A DNA stretch of 64,000 bases, from positions 181,705 through 245,704 of the forward strand of contig NZ_KB890762.1 in NCBI RefSeq assembly GCF_000373265.1. The letters are read 5' to 3'. Source of the DNA: Pontibacter roseus DSM 17521. GTDB taxonomy: Bacteria > Bacteroidota > Bacteroidia > Cytophagales > Hymenobacteraceae. Position numbers and translations under genes: made by a program. The first letter of the stretch is position 1. The number at the start of each line of letters is the position of its first letter. Below are positions 7,525-16,989 of this stretch, piece by piece. The notes beneath the pieces are model-generated. The model ran no database searches. It was not told where the DNA came from and worked only from the letters and a program-made list of their open reading frames with translations.

Positions 7525-9720
7525 CTAAGCTGGTGTCATGGTCTTCTCACGGTCCCAATGGCGGTGCTTTTGAATGGCCTCAACGAACTTAGTCGCAAAC
7601 TCTTCAGCGTCGGCATCGTTGCCAGCCGTGATAACGCCTTTGTGTGACATCACCTTTCTGGAGTCTTTTTCAGCCAAGTCGATGCCTACCACGAAGGCTT
7701 TCTGCAGCAAGGCGATGCCATGGCCGGAAGTGGCGACGGTTTTACAATGCTTGAAGGCCTCACTGATGAAATGGAGCGCGTCGCCTTTCATAGCCATGGC
7801 CCGTATGCTGTTCTCCCCATCCGGGATGTAAACGGCATCGTACATGATGGAGCCGGTGGTGACATGGCTCTTGTCCACTTCGAGTTCCTGACCCGAACTG
7901 GAAAGCCGCTTACCCAGGAGCATCGAAACGATTTCGGACTGTGCGCCGGCTGCCTTCAGTGCTTCCTGCACTTGCATCACCTCGTTGTACTCAAAACCGT
8001 TCTCCACTAAAATGGCCACTCTTCTGGTTTTGGCACTTTCGATTTTGTTTTTCTCCATACTCACGGCATCCGACGTAGATACCGACTTACCTTTTTTCAT
8101 TTTGTGTGAGGCCTCATTGTCTTCGTAGTTGCCCGTTGATTCCACATCCATCCCTTTAGGCACTTCCACCCCGATGCCAGCTGCCACCAAGGCCGCAAAA
8201 GTAGGGTCCACTTTGTAGAAATTAGCCAGCTGCCGCTCCCGGATGGCCTTGTTCTTCACTTTACCCAATTCGAAGTGCGCAGCCGATACCAGGTGGTCCT
8301 TCTCCGGCTCTGTGAGTGAGTTCCAGAATTGAGTGGCCTGGCTGTAGTGGTCGTTGAAGCTTTCGCTGCGGGCGCGTATCTTGTGTCCTTCCACTTTCTC
8401 CTGGTGGTGCACATAGCCGCCCATGTTTTCTGGCGCCATCATGGGGCAGCCATTGTCAATAGAATTCGGCCAATAGTTCGCCTTGCCTTTGCCTATCGTC
8501 ATCTTCATGAAGCCAGCACCGTGGTGGTTGTGCACCGGGCACACCGGGCGGTTGATGGGCACCTCCGTGAAGTTGGAGCTGTTGAAGCGGTTGAGCTGCG
8601 TGTCCAGGTACGAGAAAAGGCGGCCCTGCAGCAGCGGGTCGTTAGTGACGTCGATGCCCGGCACCAGGTTGCCCGGGTGGAAGGCCACCTGCTCTGTCTC
8701 GGCGAAGAAGTTGTCAGGATTGCGGTTGAGGGTCATTTTGCCGACCGGCCGCAGCGGCACCAGTTCCTCTGGTATGAGTTTAGTGGCATCAAGCAGGTCA
8801 AAGTCAAACTTGAACTCGTCTTCTTCTGGCACGAGCTGCACCGATAATTCGAACTCAGGATAGTTGCCCTGTTCAATGGCCTCCCACAGGTCGCGGCGCA
8901 GCCAATCCGGGTCTTTTCCGCCTAGTTTCTGTGCCTCGTCCCAAACCAGCGAGTGCGTGCCGATGGTGGGGCGCCAGTGGAACTTCACGAAAGTAGCCTT
9001 GCCCGCTTCGTTGATGAAACGGAAGGTATGCACGCCAAAGCCTTGCATCATGCGGAAACTGCGCGGAATGGCGCGGTCAGACAGAACCCACATCAGCATG
9101 TGTGTGCTCTCCGGCATGAGCGAGGAAAAGTCCCAGAAGGTGTCGTGTGCGGCAGAGGCCTGAGGCATTTCGCTGTCCGGCTCCGGCTTGATGGAGTGCA
9201 CCAGGTCTGGGAACTTGATGGCATCCTGAATGAAGAATACAGGTATGTTGTTGCCCACCAAATCGTAGTTGCCTTCCTCGGTGTAGAATTTGGTGGCAAA
9301 GCCACGCACATCACGCACCGTGTCAGCGGAGCCGCGCGAGCCGACCACCGTAGAGAAGCGCACGAAAACCGGGGTCTTCGTGTTGGGGTTGGTCAGGAAC
9401 TTGGCCTTGGTGAAAGCTTTCAGGGAGTCGTCGTAGGGCTGGAAGAAGCCGTGGGCGCCGGAGCCTCGGGCGTGCACCACCCGCTCCGGGATGGACTCAT
9501 GATCGAGGTGCGTCATCTTCTCCCGGAAGTGGAAGTCCTCCATCAGGGTAGGCCCACGGGAGCCTGCTTTCAGGGAGTCATCGGTATGGTTGATGCGTAG
9601 CCCCTGGTCGGTGGTCATGTACTGGTCTTTGGGGTCTTCCCGGAACTGCTCTAATTGTTTGTCTTTGCTGTTTTCATCCACTCGGAAGGATTTCTCCTTC
9701 TTGTTGTCGTTTTTCTCCAT
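7525..9720 (-). CDS. katE: Large-subunit (HPII-type) catalase
   Basis: This haem catalase decomposes hydrogen peroxide in the cytoplasm. At 731 residues it belongs to the large-subunit clade 2 class. The core shows the distal His83 ([11 protein letters not shown]), Asn157 (LVGNN) and the proximal haem ligand Tyr371 ([10 protein letters not shown]). Their spacing matches His128, Asn201 and Tyr415 of E. coli HPII. A linker (about residues 530-565) leads to the DJ-1/PfpI-like flavodoxin-fold C-terminal domain ([18 protein letters not shown] onward) that marks this clade. The gene has its own terminator and probably its own promoter, with two 11-base direct repeats overlapping the -10-like element. 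The family call is very secure. Confidence 0.96.
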   Translation of the reverse strand: MEKNDNKKEKSFRVDENSKDKQLEQFREDPKDQYMTTDQGLRINHTDDSLKAGSRGPTLMEDFHFREKMTHLDHESIPERVVHARGSGAHGFFQPYDDSLKAFTKAKFLTNPNTKTPVFVRFSTVVGSRGSADTVRDVRGFATKFYTEEGNYDLVGNNIPVFFIQDAIKFPDLVHSIKPEPDSEMPQASAAHDTFWDFSSLMPESTHMLMWVLSDRAIPRSFRMMQGFGVHTFRFINEAGKATFVKFHWRPTIGTHSLVWDEAQKLGGKDPDWLRRDLWEAIEQGNYPEFELSVQLVPEEDEFKFDFDLLDATKLIPEELVPLRPVGKMTLNRNPDNFFAETEQVAFHPGNLVPGIDVTNDPLLQGRLFSYLDTQLNRFNSSNFTEVPINRPVCPVHNHHGAGFMKMTIGKGKANYWPNSIDNGCPMMAPENMGGYVHHQEKVEGHKIRARSESFNDHYSQATQFWNSLTEPEKDHLVSAAHFELGKVKNKAIRERQLANFYKVDPTFAALVAAGIGVEVPKGMDVESTGNYEDNEASHKMKKGKSVSTSDAVSMEKNKIESAKTRRVAILVENGFEYNEVMQVQEALKAAGAQSEIVSMLLGKRLSSSGQELEVDKSHVTTGSIMYDAVYIPDGENSIRAMAMKGDALHFISEAFKHCKTVATSGHGIALLQKAFVVGIDLAEKDSRKVMSHKGVITAGNDADAEEFATKFVEAIQKHRHWDREKTMTPA

Positions 9721-9880
9721 GTTCTGGTTTGTTTTAGCTTGAATCGTGTACGGTTTGGATTAGGATTGCTGCGGGAGCAATGCAGGCTATACCTTCCAAA
9801 TGCAGCTGCCTCCGGGGCAGCGTATGCCTTTGAAAGGATACGACTTATAAATTTGTTGGGTTGGGAAAAGTTTTGTTTTA

Positions 9881-9888
9881 CAAAATTA
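9881..9888 (-). promoter_or_regulatory. Candidate -7 element of the catalase promoter
   Basis: CAAAATTA on the + strand is TAATTTTG on the coding strand, an exact match to the Bacteroidota -7 consensus TAnnTTTG. No TTG stands at the expected -33 distance; two 11-base direct repeats occupy that position instead, which fits an activator-dependent promoter. The leader would be about 150 bases. Confidence 0.35.
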
Positions 9889-9906
9889 AAATTAGATTAA
9901 AATTAG
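9885..9906. repeat. Tandem 11-base direct repeat upstream of the catalase gene
   Basis: ATTAAAATTAG occurs twice in perfect tandem (9885-9895 and 9896-9906) and is followed by a partial third copy starting ATTA at 9907. The period is close to one helical turn, and the array overlaps and extends upstream of the catalase -7 element. A regulator binding site is plausible. Confidence 0.5.
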
Positions 9907-10187
9907 ATTAATCGAAGTGGCTGGAGAACCCCAAAAAATGTCATGTATAGGTATGGATGGTCAAAGAACAGACCGCCAGAAAACATTTCCATACCTGACT
10001 TGTGGCAGGAACACCTGAATTATACCACAGTTCGTTTGTTTGTCGGAAGCTTGCAGGTATAGCTAATGAGGGGGTAGGCAGGAGGGAGTTTTGTGCTTTT
10101 AGGGGAGTCAGGGGCACAGGTTTTTCAGCAGGTATCAGCCAGAGTGGCTCCTGAGACTTGGGTTCTGGAAAGGCGGGTGTCGTACGA

Positions 10188-10739
10188 TTAGGTGGTCAGT
10201 TCCTTCCGTCCGAAGTGATACTCATCGTCCTTGAGGTAGAAGTCGCCGCACTTCTGCAGGATGGTCAGGTTGTCCAGCTTTATCTCCCAGTTGAAGTTGT
10301 AGTTGAACAGGAAGGTGAGCACCGGTCCCATCATGTCGGGCGTGGTGTCGCCGAGGGCGAGGGAGATGTGCGGCAGCCACATGTTGGGGTTGTAGTAGAT
10401 GCCCATCTCGCTGCTCATCTCCGATATGTCTCGGTGCAGGCGGGCGTGCAGCTGGTTCAGGGGAGGCGTGCGCAGCACCGGTATGTAGATGACAGGCGTA
10501 TCGCCCGGGAACACGCCCAGCCCGGTGGTTCGGATTGAGAAAGGGTTCGTTTCGCGGCAGGTCTGCTCCAGGTACTCCCGCAGTTCCTCCATGTCCGGAA
10601 TCTCAGCTGTGAGGAGGGTGAGGTGGGGGTATGGAGTCATTTTAACCCCGGCCAGACCAAACTTCTTCTCCAGTAGTTCCGTCAGTTCAGTGACACGTTC
10701 AGAATGGGATTGGTCAAGTAAGGAAGTAACCGCTATCAT
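10188..10739 (-). CDS. 2'-5' RNA ligase family (2H phosphoesterase) protein
   Basis: The 183-residue protein has the two H-x-T/S motifs that define 2H phosphoesterases: PHLTLL near residue 43 and LPHISLA near residue 122. Between them lies a beta-rich region (GLGVFPGDTPVIYIPV). Family members act on 2',5'-linked or cyclic phosphodiesters of RNA and nucleotides (ThpR-like); the physiological substrate of the Bacteroidota branch is unknown. It is probably cytoplasmic, without a signal peptide. It is a single gene divergent from the ABC-F ATPase gene, and CAAAACTA at 10798-10805 (TAGTTTTG on its strand) could be its -7 element. The fold assignment is good, the function open. Confidence 0.75.
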   Translation of the reverse strand: MIAVTSLLDQSHSERVTELTELLEKKFGLAGVKMTPYPHLTLLTAEIPDMEELREYLEQTCRETNPFSIRTTGLGVFPGDTPVIYIPVLRTPPLNQLHARLHRDISEMSSEMGIYYNPNMWLPHISLALGDTTPDMMGPVLTFLFNYNFNWEIKLDNLTILQKCGDFYLKDDEYHFGRKELTT

Positions 10740-10945
10740 AAAAAATTTCTTTGTAGGCGCCGCTCAGCATCAAAAGAACACATCATTTCTGAAAGCACAA
10801 AACTATAGAACGAAGTCCTGCCCATATTGTTTAACCATCGGAGCCTGTATTTGTAGCGGGTGAACAAATACTTTTTACGTATTGGAGCAGCTTTAGTCTG
10901 CTTGTAGAAGGAGGCGGGGCACTGCCAGATATCTTCTAAAATGAG

Positions 10946-10953
10946 TACCTTTG
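10946..10953 (+). promoter_or_regulatory. Candidate -7 element for the ABC-F gene
   Basis: TACCTTTG matches the Bacteroidota consensus TAnnTTTG exactly and lies 21 bases before the ATG at 10975, implying a very short leader. No good TTG is seen at -33. Confidence 0.4.
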
Positions 10954-10974
10954 CGTCTCAGCATTCTGTTACAC

Positions 10975-12903
10975 ATGATTTCTATCAACAACCTCAGCTT
11001 TCATTTCGGCAGCCGCCCGATGTACGAAGACGCCAACCTGCACATCAAGCCGAAGGACAAAATCGGTCTGATAGGCCTGAACGGCACGGGCAAGTCGACG
11101 CTGCTTCGCATCATTGTGGGGGAGTACAAGCCGGACGGCGGCAGCATCCAGATGAGCAAGGAGACCACCATCGGCTTCCTGAACCAGGATTTGCTGAGCT
11201 ATGAAACGCATGAGAGCATCCTGGCCGTAGCCATGCAGGCCTTTGACGAGGCCCTGAGCCTGCAGAAGCAGATAGACAAAGTGCTGGTGGAGTTTGAGAA
11301 CAACTTCCATGACAACCTGGTGGACCGACTGGCGGCATTGCAAGAGCGGTTTGAGGCGCTGGGCGGCTATACCATGCAGGCCGAGGCCGAGGCCATACTC
11401 GAAGGCTTGGGCTTCACGACGGAGGAGTTGCAGCAGCCGCTGGCTTCCTTCTCGGGTGGCTGGCGCATGCGCGTGATGCTGGCCAAGATACTGTTGCAAA
11501 AACCTTCGCTGCTCCTCCTCGACGAACCAACCAACCACCTGGACCTTCCTTCCATCAAATGGCTCGAGACCTACCTGGAGCGCTTTGAGGGGGCAGTGGT
11601 TATCGTGTCGCACGACCGTGAGTTCCTCGATAAAACCACCAACACCACTGTGGAGGTCTCTAACGCCAAGCTGAACCTGTACCCCGGCAACTACAGCTTT
11701 TATGTAGAGGAGAAGGCCATGCGCAACGAGATACAGAAGGGAGCCTATGAGAACCAGCAGGCGCAGATACGACAGACAGAACGCTTTATTGAGCGCTTCA
11801 AGGCCAAGGCTACCAAGGCCAAGCAGGCGCAAAGCCGCATGAAGCAGCTGGAGCGCCTGGAGCGCATCGAAGATGTGGCACCTGATGCCGCCAAAGTAAA
11901 CTTCAGTTTCCGGTTCAACACGCAGCCGGGCCGCCACATCCTGCGCTTGGAGCACATGAGCAAAAGCTACGGCGATAAAGTCATTTTCCGGGATACCAAC
12001 GTGCACGTGGAGCGTGGCGATAAGATAGCCCTCATCGGTGGAAACGGTAAAGGTAAATCCACGCTGTTGCGCATCATCGCCGGCACAGAGCCCATCAAAG
12101 GGAAGCGCGAATTGGGACACAACGTCATCATGTCCTTCTATGCACAGCACCAGTTGGAGTCCCTCTCCGTGGAGAATGAGATGCTGCAGGAACTGCAGCA
12201 GGCGGGCTCTGGCAAGACGGAGGTAGAACTGCGCACGCTGCTGGGTTCTTTCCTTTTCACCGGCGAACAGGTGTTCAAAAAGATAAAGGTGCTATCGGGA
12301 GGGGAGAAGTCGCGGGTGGCGCTGGCCAAAACGTTGATTTCAGAGGCTAACTTCCTAATGCTCGACGAACCGACCAACCACCTGGACATGCAGTCGGTGA
12401 ACATCCTGATTCAGGCCCTGGAGCAGTACGAAGGAACGTTCATCATCATCTCGCACGACCGTTATTTCGTGGAGAACGTGGCCACTAAAATCTGGTATAT
12501 TGAGGATTACCAACTGAAAGAATATCCAGGCACCTACCACGAGTACGAAGCATTCCAGGAGAAACGCGATAAAGAGCTGAAGAAAGAGGCGGCCATTGCG
12601 CCCGCCCCTAAAAAAGAGGAACCCAAGCCTAAGCGTGACAATGCGGAAACCAATGCGTTGAACAACCAACTGAAGCAGGTGAACCGACAGCTGAGCGAAG
12701 TGGAGAAGAAGGTGCAGCGACTGGAGCAGGAACTGGCCCAGTATGAGACACAGTTGGCCGACCCCAAGGTATACGGCAACGTGAGCTTGTTGCAGGAGAC
12801 CTCCCACAAGTTTGAGGCGGTACAGAAAGAGCTGGATGCGACACAGACGCAATGGGAGAATCTGATGCTGGAGGCAGAGGAGTTGGAAGGAAAACTAAAC
12901 TAG
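10975..12903 (+). CDS. ABC-F family ATP-binding protein
   Basis: ABC-F proteins are soluble twin-ATPase factors that act on the ribosome in translation or antibiotic protection; they are not transporters. The 642-residue product has two complete nucleotide-binding domains: Walker A GLNGTGKST with signature FSGGWRMR and Walker B LLLLDEPTNHLD, then GGNGKGKST, LSGGEKSRV and LMLDEPTNHLD. The linker between them is charged and helical (the P-site tRNA interaction motif region, about residues 240-300). A C-terminal coiled coil follows from about residue 540. I start at 10975 (MISINNLSFHFG), where the first domain begins, not at an upstream frame extension. The layout resembles Uup/YheS-type members; the subclass is not certain. 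Confidence 0.92.
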   Translation: MISINNLSFHFGSRPMYEDANLHIKPKDKIGLIGLNGTGKSTLLRIIVGEYKPDGGSIQMSKETTIGFLNQDLLSYETHESILAVAMQAFDEALSLQKQIDKVLVEFENNFHDNLVDRLAALQERFEALGGYTMQAEAEAILEGLGFTTEELQQPLASFSGGWRMRVMLAKILLQKPSLLLLDEPTNHLDLPSIKWLETYLERFEGAVVIVSHDREFLDKTTNTTVEVSNAKLNLYPGNYSFYVEEKAMRNEIQKGAYENQQAQIRQTERFIERFKAKATKAKQAQSRMKQLERLERIEDVAPDAAKVNFSFRFNTQPGRHILRLEHMSKSYGDKVIFRDTNVHVERGDKIALIGGNGKGKSTLLRIIAGTEPIKGKRELGHNVIMSFYAQHQLESLSVENEMLQELQQAGSGKTEVELRTLLGSFLFTGEQVFKKIKVLSGGEKSRVALAKTLISEANFLMLDEPTNHLDMQSVNILIQALEQYEGTFIIISHDRYFVENVATKIWYIEDYQLKEYPGTYHEYEAFQEKRDKELKKEAAIAPAPKKEEPKPKRDNAETNALNNQLKQVNRQLSEVEKKVQRLEQELAQYETQLADPKVYGNVSLLQETSHKFEAVQKELDATQTQWENLMLEAEELEGKLN

Positions 12904-12925
12904 TCTGGGCAGTGCTGAGCGAAAG

Positions 12926-12956
12926 CAGCGGGGGCAAAGTCTCCGCTGTTTTTTTG
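12926..12956 (+). terminator. Terminator of the ABC-F gene
   Basis: CAGCGGGG (12926-12933) pairs with CTCCGCTG (12941-12948), one G-T pair included, and is followed by an eight-base T run from 12949. It lies about 20 bases past the stop codon. Confidence 0.75.
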
Positions 12957-13097
12957 TTTCTGATTAGGTATAATAGTGCCTGCTGGGAGGCTAATCCTTT
13001 AAAGCTGCCAGGGCTGTGGGTATACTTTCTCATACTCGACCTGATTTGCGTGATAGGTATGCCGAAAGCATAAGAAGATAGTGCAAAAAAGGTGCAA

Positions 13098-13119
13098 TAT
13101 TTTTGATTATATAGTTTTG
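13098..13119 (+). promoter_or_regulatory. Two candidate -7 elements upstream of the first tandem secreted-protein gene
   Basis: TATTTTTG (13098-13105) and TAGTTTTG (13112-13119) both match TAnnTTTG in an AT-rich stretch 50-75 bases before the ATG at 13171. Neither has a convincing TTG at -33, so the assignment is weak. Confidence 0.3.
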
Positions 13120-13170
13120 ATAATATATTTCAAAGGTATATATTTAGTTATATTTCCTACGCCACCATCT

Positions 13171-13590
13171 ATGAAACAAATTTACACCTTTCTCATGGCC
13201 TTGCTCTTGGCTGGCCTGGCGCATCAGGTATGCGCTCAAAAACCCACTGAAATTTCCGTGCGGCAGCAACGGCTGAAGTTCATCTACTCACATGAGGGCA
13301 GACAGCTCAATAATACCGAACTGTACTACATGCTCAATGGCCATGCCGGCGCGAAAAGGGAGCTAAAAAGGGCACAGAAGAACTCTCTGCCGGCTACCTT
13401 GCTCAGCTGCGCCGGAGGCATTCTGCTGGGGTACCAGGTCAGGAACCACATCACAGGCGACAGGCCAGACTGGGCTTTGGCCGGTGTCGGGGCTGGGCTG
13501 CTGGTTCTGCAAATCCCGTTTTCTGGCGCCGTCATGAAGCGGAAGCAACTGGCAGTCTACCACTACAACCAAGGATATGCAGGTATGTGA
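13171..13590 (+). CDS. Secreted protein, first of two tandem paralogues (shorter copy)
   Basis: The 139-residue product starts with a signal peptide (MKQIYTFLMALLLAGLAHQVCAQ). The mature part is an unrecognised module: YSHEGRQLNNTELYYMLNG, then AKRELKRAQKNSLPATLL, a Gly-rich hydrophobic hairpin (CAGGILLGYQVRNH and WALAGVGAGLLVLQIPF), and a basic end. The gene at 13908 encodes the same arrangement residue by residue (LNG-x-L, AGAGAG, PF-x-x-A-x-M, AVY-x-YN). This copy stops some 25 residues earlier, with its stop inside a GCAGGTATG copy of the iterated motif. Two short transmembrane segments are likely, so it may be an inner-membrane or envelope protein. Function unknown. Confidence 0.6.
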   Translation: MKQIYTFLMALLLAGLAHQVCAQKPTEISVRQQRLKFIYSHEGRQLNNTELYYMLNGHAGAKRELKRAQKNSLPATLLSCAGGILLGYQVRNHITGDRPDWALAGVGAGLLVLQIPFSGAVMKRKQLAVYHYNQGYAGM

Positions 13591-13907
13591 ATGCATAAGC
13601 ATGGTAGTTAGTGCAATTTCCTTTCGAGGATTCTCTCTACAGCTTTGCTCATCTGGTGCAATTTCATAGGATAACTCCTTTTTGTTTTAATGTGCCGCTG
13701 TTGCTGACATCATCTGCAGGAGGCTGCTTTGTCTGGAAAGGTATAGGTATGCCTGAGAGAAAATAATTTAAGTTTTATATCTCAAATCACTGGCTGTGCA
13801 TCATTAATTATAGCTTTCAGCAGGTGTGCTACTTTGCCTGAAAACAGATAAGGAGCGACGTCGTAGTATAGTATAACTTTTTTGTTATATGATTAAGGCG
13901 CTCTTGT
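13591..13907. other. Intergenic region between the tandem paralogues
   Basis: These 317 bases have no ORF of interest. They contain GGTATAGGTATG near 13740 and AT-rich sequence before the second paralogue. I see no recognisable promoter with both boxes. Confidence 0.4.
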
Positions 13908-14396
13908 ATGAAAAACCTATACAAACTGCTTTCAACGATACTGATTCTTGTGTTTACGGGTCCGCTCTATGCCCAGAGTACGGGTGTGGTAATGGTACGG
14001 AAAAAAGGAATCTCTTTTGCCTATTACCTCAACGGGCAGCAGCTGGACAAGAATGGACTTCATTACGTGTTGCAAAGCAACGCAGCGGCTAACGATGCCC
14101 TGAGACTCTCTCAGAGAAATGCCATACCTGCTAAAACGCTGGCCTTTGCCGGAAGTTTTCTGGTAGGCTATTCGGCAGGTACACATTTAGTGGGCAGCAA
14201 GCCGAATTGGGCGTTGGCTGGGGCCGGTGCAGGCTTTGTGGCTTTGAGTTTCCCCTTCTGGAGAGCCAAGATGAGGCAGGAGCAACGCGCCGTATACCTG
14301 TACAACTCCCAAACGCCACCTGCTATCGCCAAAAAGAAGCTGCTCTACCAACTCGACTATGCCCCGACAGGCGCCAAGTTGAGCCTTACTTTCTAA
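13908..14396 (+). CDS. Secreted protein, second of two tandem paralogues (longer copy)
   Basis: The 162-residue product has a signal peptide (MKNLYKLLSTILILVFTGPLYAQ) and the same module as the upstream gene: AYYLNGQQLDKNGLHYVL, NAIPAKTLAFAGSFLVGY, PNWALAGAGAGFVALSFPF and AVYLYN. It then continues into a C-terminal tail (KKKLLYQLDYAPTGAKLSLTF) whose alternating pattern looks like a pair of beta strands. The first copy lacks this tail. The family is unknown to me. Tandem duplication followed by loss of the tail in the upstream copy is the simplest explanation for the pair. Confidence 0.6.
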   Translation: MKNLYKLLSTILILVFTGPLYAQSTGVVMVRKKGISFAYYLNGQQLDKNGLHYVLQSNAAANDALRLSQRNAIPAKTLAFAGSFLVGYSAGTHLVGSKPNWALAGAGAGFVALSFPFWRAKMRQEQRAVYLYNSQTPPAIAKKKLLYQLDYAPTGAKLSLTF

Positions 14397-14539
14397 TATT
14401 CTAGAGACAAGGCCCATTCATAGAATTAGTTAATAGCTGCGGGCAACTCAGCTATACCACTCGGCTGTTCCTGTAATCGTCCCGCCTTTGTCCAGAGAAA
14501 CAGGTATAGACGGAAAGGCAAGGACTAATATGCAGCAGC

Positions 14540-15289
14540 TTACCTGACAAACCCCATGCGCAGGTGCAGCGGGAAGAGAATGGGTCGTTTGGTGTTGACG
14601 CTCCCCCAATCACGCTGCAGCTTCTCCTCCAGTTCATCCACCGGATTCGTGTTGTTGGCTTTGATGAACTTCTGCACACTCGACCAGGTGTTGAAATAGC
14701 CCAGCAGCTTTGGCAAATCCCAATCGTATTGCATGCTGAACGCAGGTGTTTGAAGTTCCTCAAAGGGGAAGGGGATGGTGGTATAGGCATCGTCAATGAG
14801 TTGGCGTTCCTTGTCCCAGTAATCGTTCAAGGTATGGTGGTAGAAGGTGCCGATGTGTGCATCCACTTTCGGGTCAATCTGCAGCAGGCCATAGCACCAG
14901 GCGGCTATCACCGCCCCCGGCGTCGTCACACGCTTCACCTCCTGGTAAAAGTGCTCCAAGTCAAACCAGTGCAGGGCCTGTGCCACAGTTACGAGTTGTA
15001 CTTGCTTATCTGGAAGGAAGGATTGCTCTGCGCGCGATTGCTGGTAGCGGATGTTCGGCTTTTGTATGGCGTGGGCTAGCTGCTGTTCGCTGAGGTCTGT
15101 GGCGTATACCTGCTCAAACTCCTGGGCGAGCCTTGCCGCCACTTGTCCGTTGCCGGTGCCGCAGTCCCAGGCGCATTGCCGGAGTTCCACCTGCTGTAGG
15201 ATAAAGCGATAGAGCTCCTCGGGGTAGGTGGGGCGGTACCGGGCATAACCACCGGCTTGGCCTGAAAAATTGTCGATGGGTGCTTTCAT
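14540..15289 (-). CDS. Class I SAM-dependent methyltransferase
   Basis: The 249-residue cytoplasmic protein shows a methyltransferase-11-type Rossmann fold. Motif I is WDCGTGNGQVA (about residues 41-51), an acidic residue ends the second strand (VYATDLSEQQL), and a post-II motif VAQALHWFDLEHFYQEVKRV is typical of the TAM/Tmt1-like group. The N-terminal FSGQAGGYARYRPTYPEELY is also characteristic of that group. Substrate cannot be told; members act on small acids or unidentified metabolites. The gene is single, next to the subtilisin-like gene but separated from it by a hairpin. Confidence 0.82.
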   Translation of the reverse strand: MKAPIDNFSGQAGGYARYRPTYPEELYRFILQQVELRQCAWDCGTGNGQVAARLAQEFEQVYATDLSEQQLAHAIQKPNIRYQQSRAEQSFLPDKQVQLVTVAQALHWFDLEHFYQEVKRVTTPGAVIAAWCYGLLQIDPKVDAHIGTFYHHTLNDYWDKERQLIDDAYTTIPFPFEELQTPAFSMQYDWDLPKLLGYFNTWSSVQKFIKANNTNPVDELEEKLQRDWGSVNTKRPILFPLHLRMGFVR

Positions 15290-15394
15290 AGGTTTATCTT
15301 ACGATTATTACGACAGATGATGACCGAAGAGCCAGCTGCCGTTCATTGTATCAATGGCAAGGTATAGCATCTCATCCCGCTCATTGTACTGAGT

Positions 15395-15450
15395 ACAAAC
15401 CAAAGGCCTCCGCCGGGAATTTGATATCCCGACAGAGGCCTTTGGTTTGT
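15395..15450 (-). terminator. Long nested hairpin after the subtilisin-like gene
   Basis: ACAAACCAAAGGCCTC (15395-15410) pairs perfectly with GAGGCCTTTGGTTTGT (15435-15450). Inside is a smaller hairpin, CGGGA (15414-15418) with TCCCG (15427-15431). It begins 13 bases past the - strand stop codon. The U-tract is poor, so this may act as an mRNA 3'-end structure as much as a terminator. Confidence 0.6.
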
Positions 15451-15462
15451 AAGTTGCAGAAA

Positions 15463-16989
15463 TTACTGAGCAGTCACGGCTTTGAAAGCATTCACGCGTC
15501 CGTAGCCATAGAGTGGGTCACGTCCTGGCATGCCCAAGTCATCAGCTGAGGCGCGCATTCTAGCCAGTACATGGGCTGGGTCCATAGAGCCGCCGTTCTG
15601 ACCGATGATGAGCGCTGCCACGCCTGCCGCATGCGGACCGGCCATGCTGGTGCCTACTGACCAGTAGTACGATGCTCTGGTAGGGTCCAAGTTGCTGCCT
15701 GTGCTGAACACGTAGTCAAACACGTACACATACTGACGTATGCCACCTATTGTAGCTATCTCAGCACCAGGGTACTGATAATCGCCGCCTGGGGCTGCGA
15801 AATGAACGTCAGCAGTACCGAAGTTGGAGTAGGAGGCGAAGCCGTCAAGTGAGGTGGTGGCAGGAGCGAGCGCCCAGCCAGTTGGTGCAGTAGCCGAAAT
15901 AGAAATCACGCCTGTGGAGGCTGAAGGGATGTGCAGCAGCGACTTGTCAGCGTTGCCATTGTTAGCATCGTTACCGGCAGAGGCAATTACGGTCACGCCG
16001 TTTTTGGTGGCATAGCTCGTGGCACGGTTAATGGCTATCAACAGTTCCTGCACCGCCTTAGTATCGCTCACGATGAAATCATCCGTTGGGTCGTCAGGAG
16101 TACCGTTGTCATCCAAGAACTTGCCGTTGCGTGGTATGGCAGCACCCAGGCTCATGTTGATGACATCAGCGCCCTGCTGTGTGGCATGCACAATGCCTTC
16201 CATCATCCAGCCAAAGGAGCCGGAGCCTCCATCACGCAGCACTTTCACCAGAATCAGTTCTGCCTCAGGAGCCACGCCTATGATGCCTGTACCGTTATCA
16301 GCGGCGGCAATGGTGCCGGCTGTGTGGGTGCCGTGGCTGCCTACCCCAGCAAGGGCATAAGACAGCTGCTCACCTGGTACAAAGTTCTTGCTGGCCGCTA
16401 TGTCGATGTTGGGAGCCAGGTCAGGGTGGTCCAAGTCGAAGCCGCTGTCCAGCACGGCTACACGCACGCCTTTACCTCTTGCGCCAGCATTCCAAGCGGC
16501 AGGTGCCTGTATGGCCGCATGTCCCCATTGCAGGTCGAAGTAACGGTCATTGTCTCCACTGGCCGGCGGATTTCCAAAGTCTTCTAGCTCCACCACTTTC
16601 TGTTCTTCGGGATTGTACCACTGCACTTCCAGGTCACGCACGACGGAGCGCACACCCGAGATTTTAGAGGCTTTGGCGGCAAAGTTCGGGTCTTCGGAAT
16701 ACACCGAGGCCACACCTGCCTGCGAAATGAGGCTCGTCACCTTGCCATTGGCAGAGGCCACGGCATTCTCTATACCTGCCGGAAGGGTTTCTGAAGTAGA
16801 AAGCACGAGGTAGTGGTTTTTGCGCAACTTCACGTTAGACGCTGGGGAGCCTTGCAGGGCTGCTACTGCCTCCTGGCTCATGGTGGCATCCGGCGCCATG
16901 TCTTCTTCAGGGTTACAGCCAAGCAGGCCTACAAAGGCAAAAAGGGCAGGGTAAATCAGCTTCTTACGGGTAAAGGTCGTGTTAAGCAT
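15463..16989 (-). CDS. Subtilisin-like (S8) serine peptidase lipoprotein
   Basis: The 508-residue protein is an exported S8 peptidase. The signal ends in a lipobox (VGLLGC, Cys25), so it should be membrane-anchored outside the cytoplasm. An inhibitor-I9-like propeptide region spans about residues 55-120. The catalytic triad is Asp181 (VAVLDSGFDLDHPD), His219 (GSHGTHTAG) and Ser448 (GTSMAGPHAAG), with oxyanion Asn340 (ASAGNDANN). An acidic calcium-like loop (LDDNGTPDDPTDD) lies around residues 292-304. There is no C-terminal sorting domain, and the chain ends soon after YGYGRVNAFKAV. The role is likely extracellular protein turnover. The gene stands alone. Confidence 0.93.
   Translation of the reverse strand: MLNTTFTRKKLIYPALFAFVGLLGCNPEEDMAPDATMSQEAVAALQGSPASNVKLRKNHYLVLSTSETLPAGIENAVASANGKVTSLISQAGVASVYSEDPNFAAKASKISGVRSVVRDLEVQWYNPEEQKVVELEDFGNPPASGDNDRYFDLQWGHAAIQAPAAWNAGARGKGVRVAVLDSGFDLDHPDLAPNIDIAASKNFVPGEQLSYALAGVGSHGTHTAGTIAAADNGTGIIGVAPEAELILVKVLRDGGSGSFGWMMEGIVHATQQGADVINMSLGAAIPRNGKFLDDNGTPDDPTDDFIVSDTKAVQELLIAINRATSYATKNGVTVIASAGNDANNGNADKSLLHIPSASTGVISISATAPTGWALAPATTSLDGFASYSNFGTADVHFAAPGGDYQYPGAEIATIGGIRQYVYVFDYVFSTGSNLDPTRASYYWSVGTSMAGPHAAGVAALIIGQNGGSMDPAHVLARMRASADDLGMPGRDPLYGYGRVNAFKAVTAQ

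Larger units (their letters stand above)
9721..10187. other. Intergenic region upstream of the catalase gene
   Basis: These 467 bases hold the candidate catalase promoter and its repeats near 9881-9910. The rest shows only copies of the iterated motif (for example CAGGTATAG near 10055 and several GGTATG variants). No ORF here looks like a gene. Confidence 0.5.

Noticed and set aside
10969..12150. 393-codon - strand ORF opposite the ABC-F gene
   Set aside because: Antisense shadow of a conserved gene with complete Walker motifs on the other strand.
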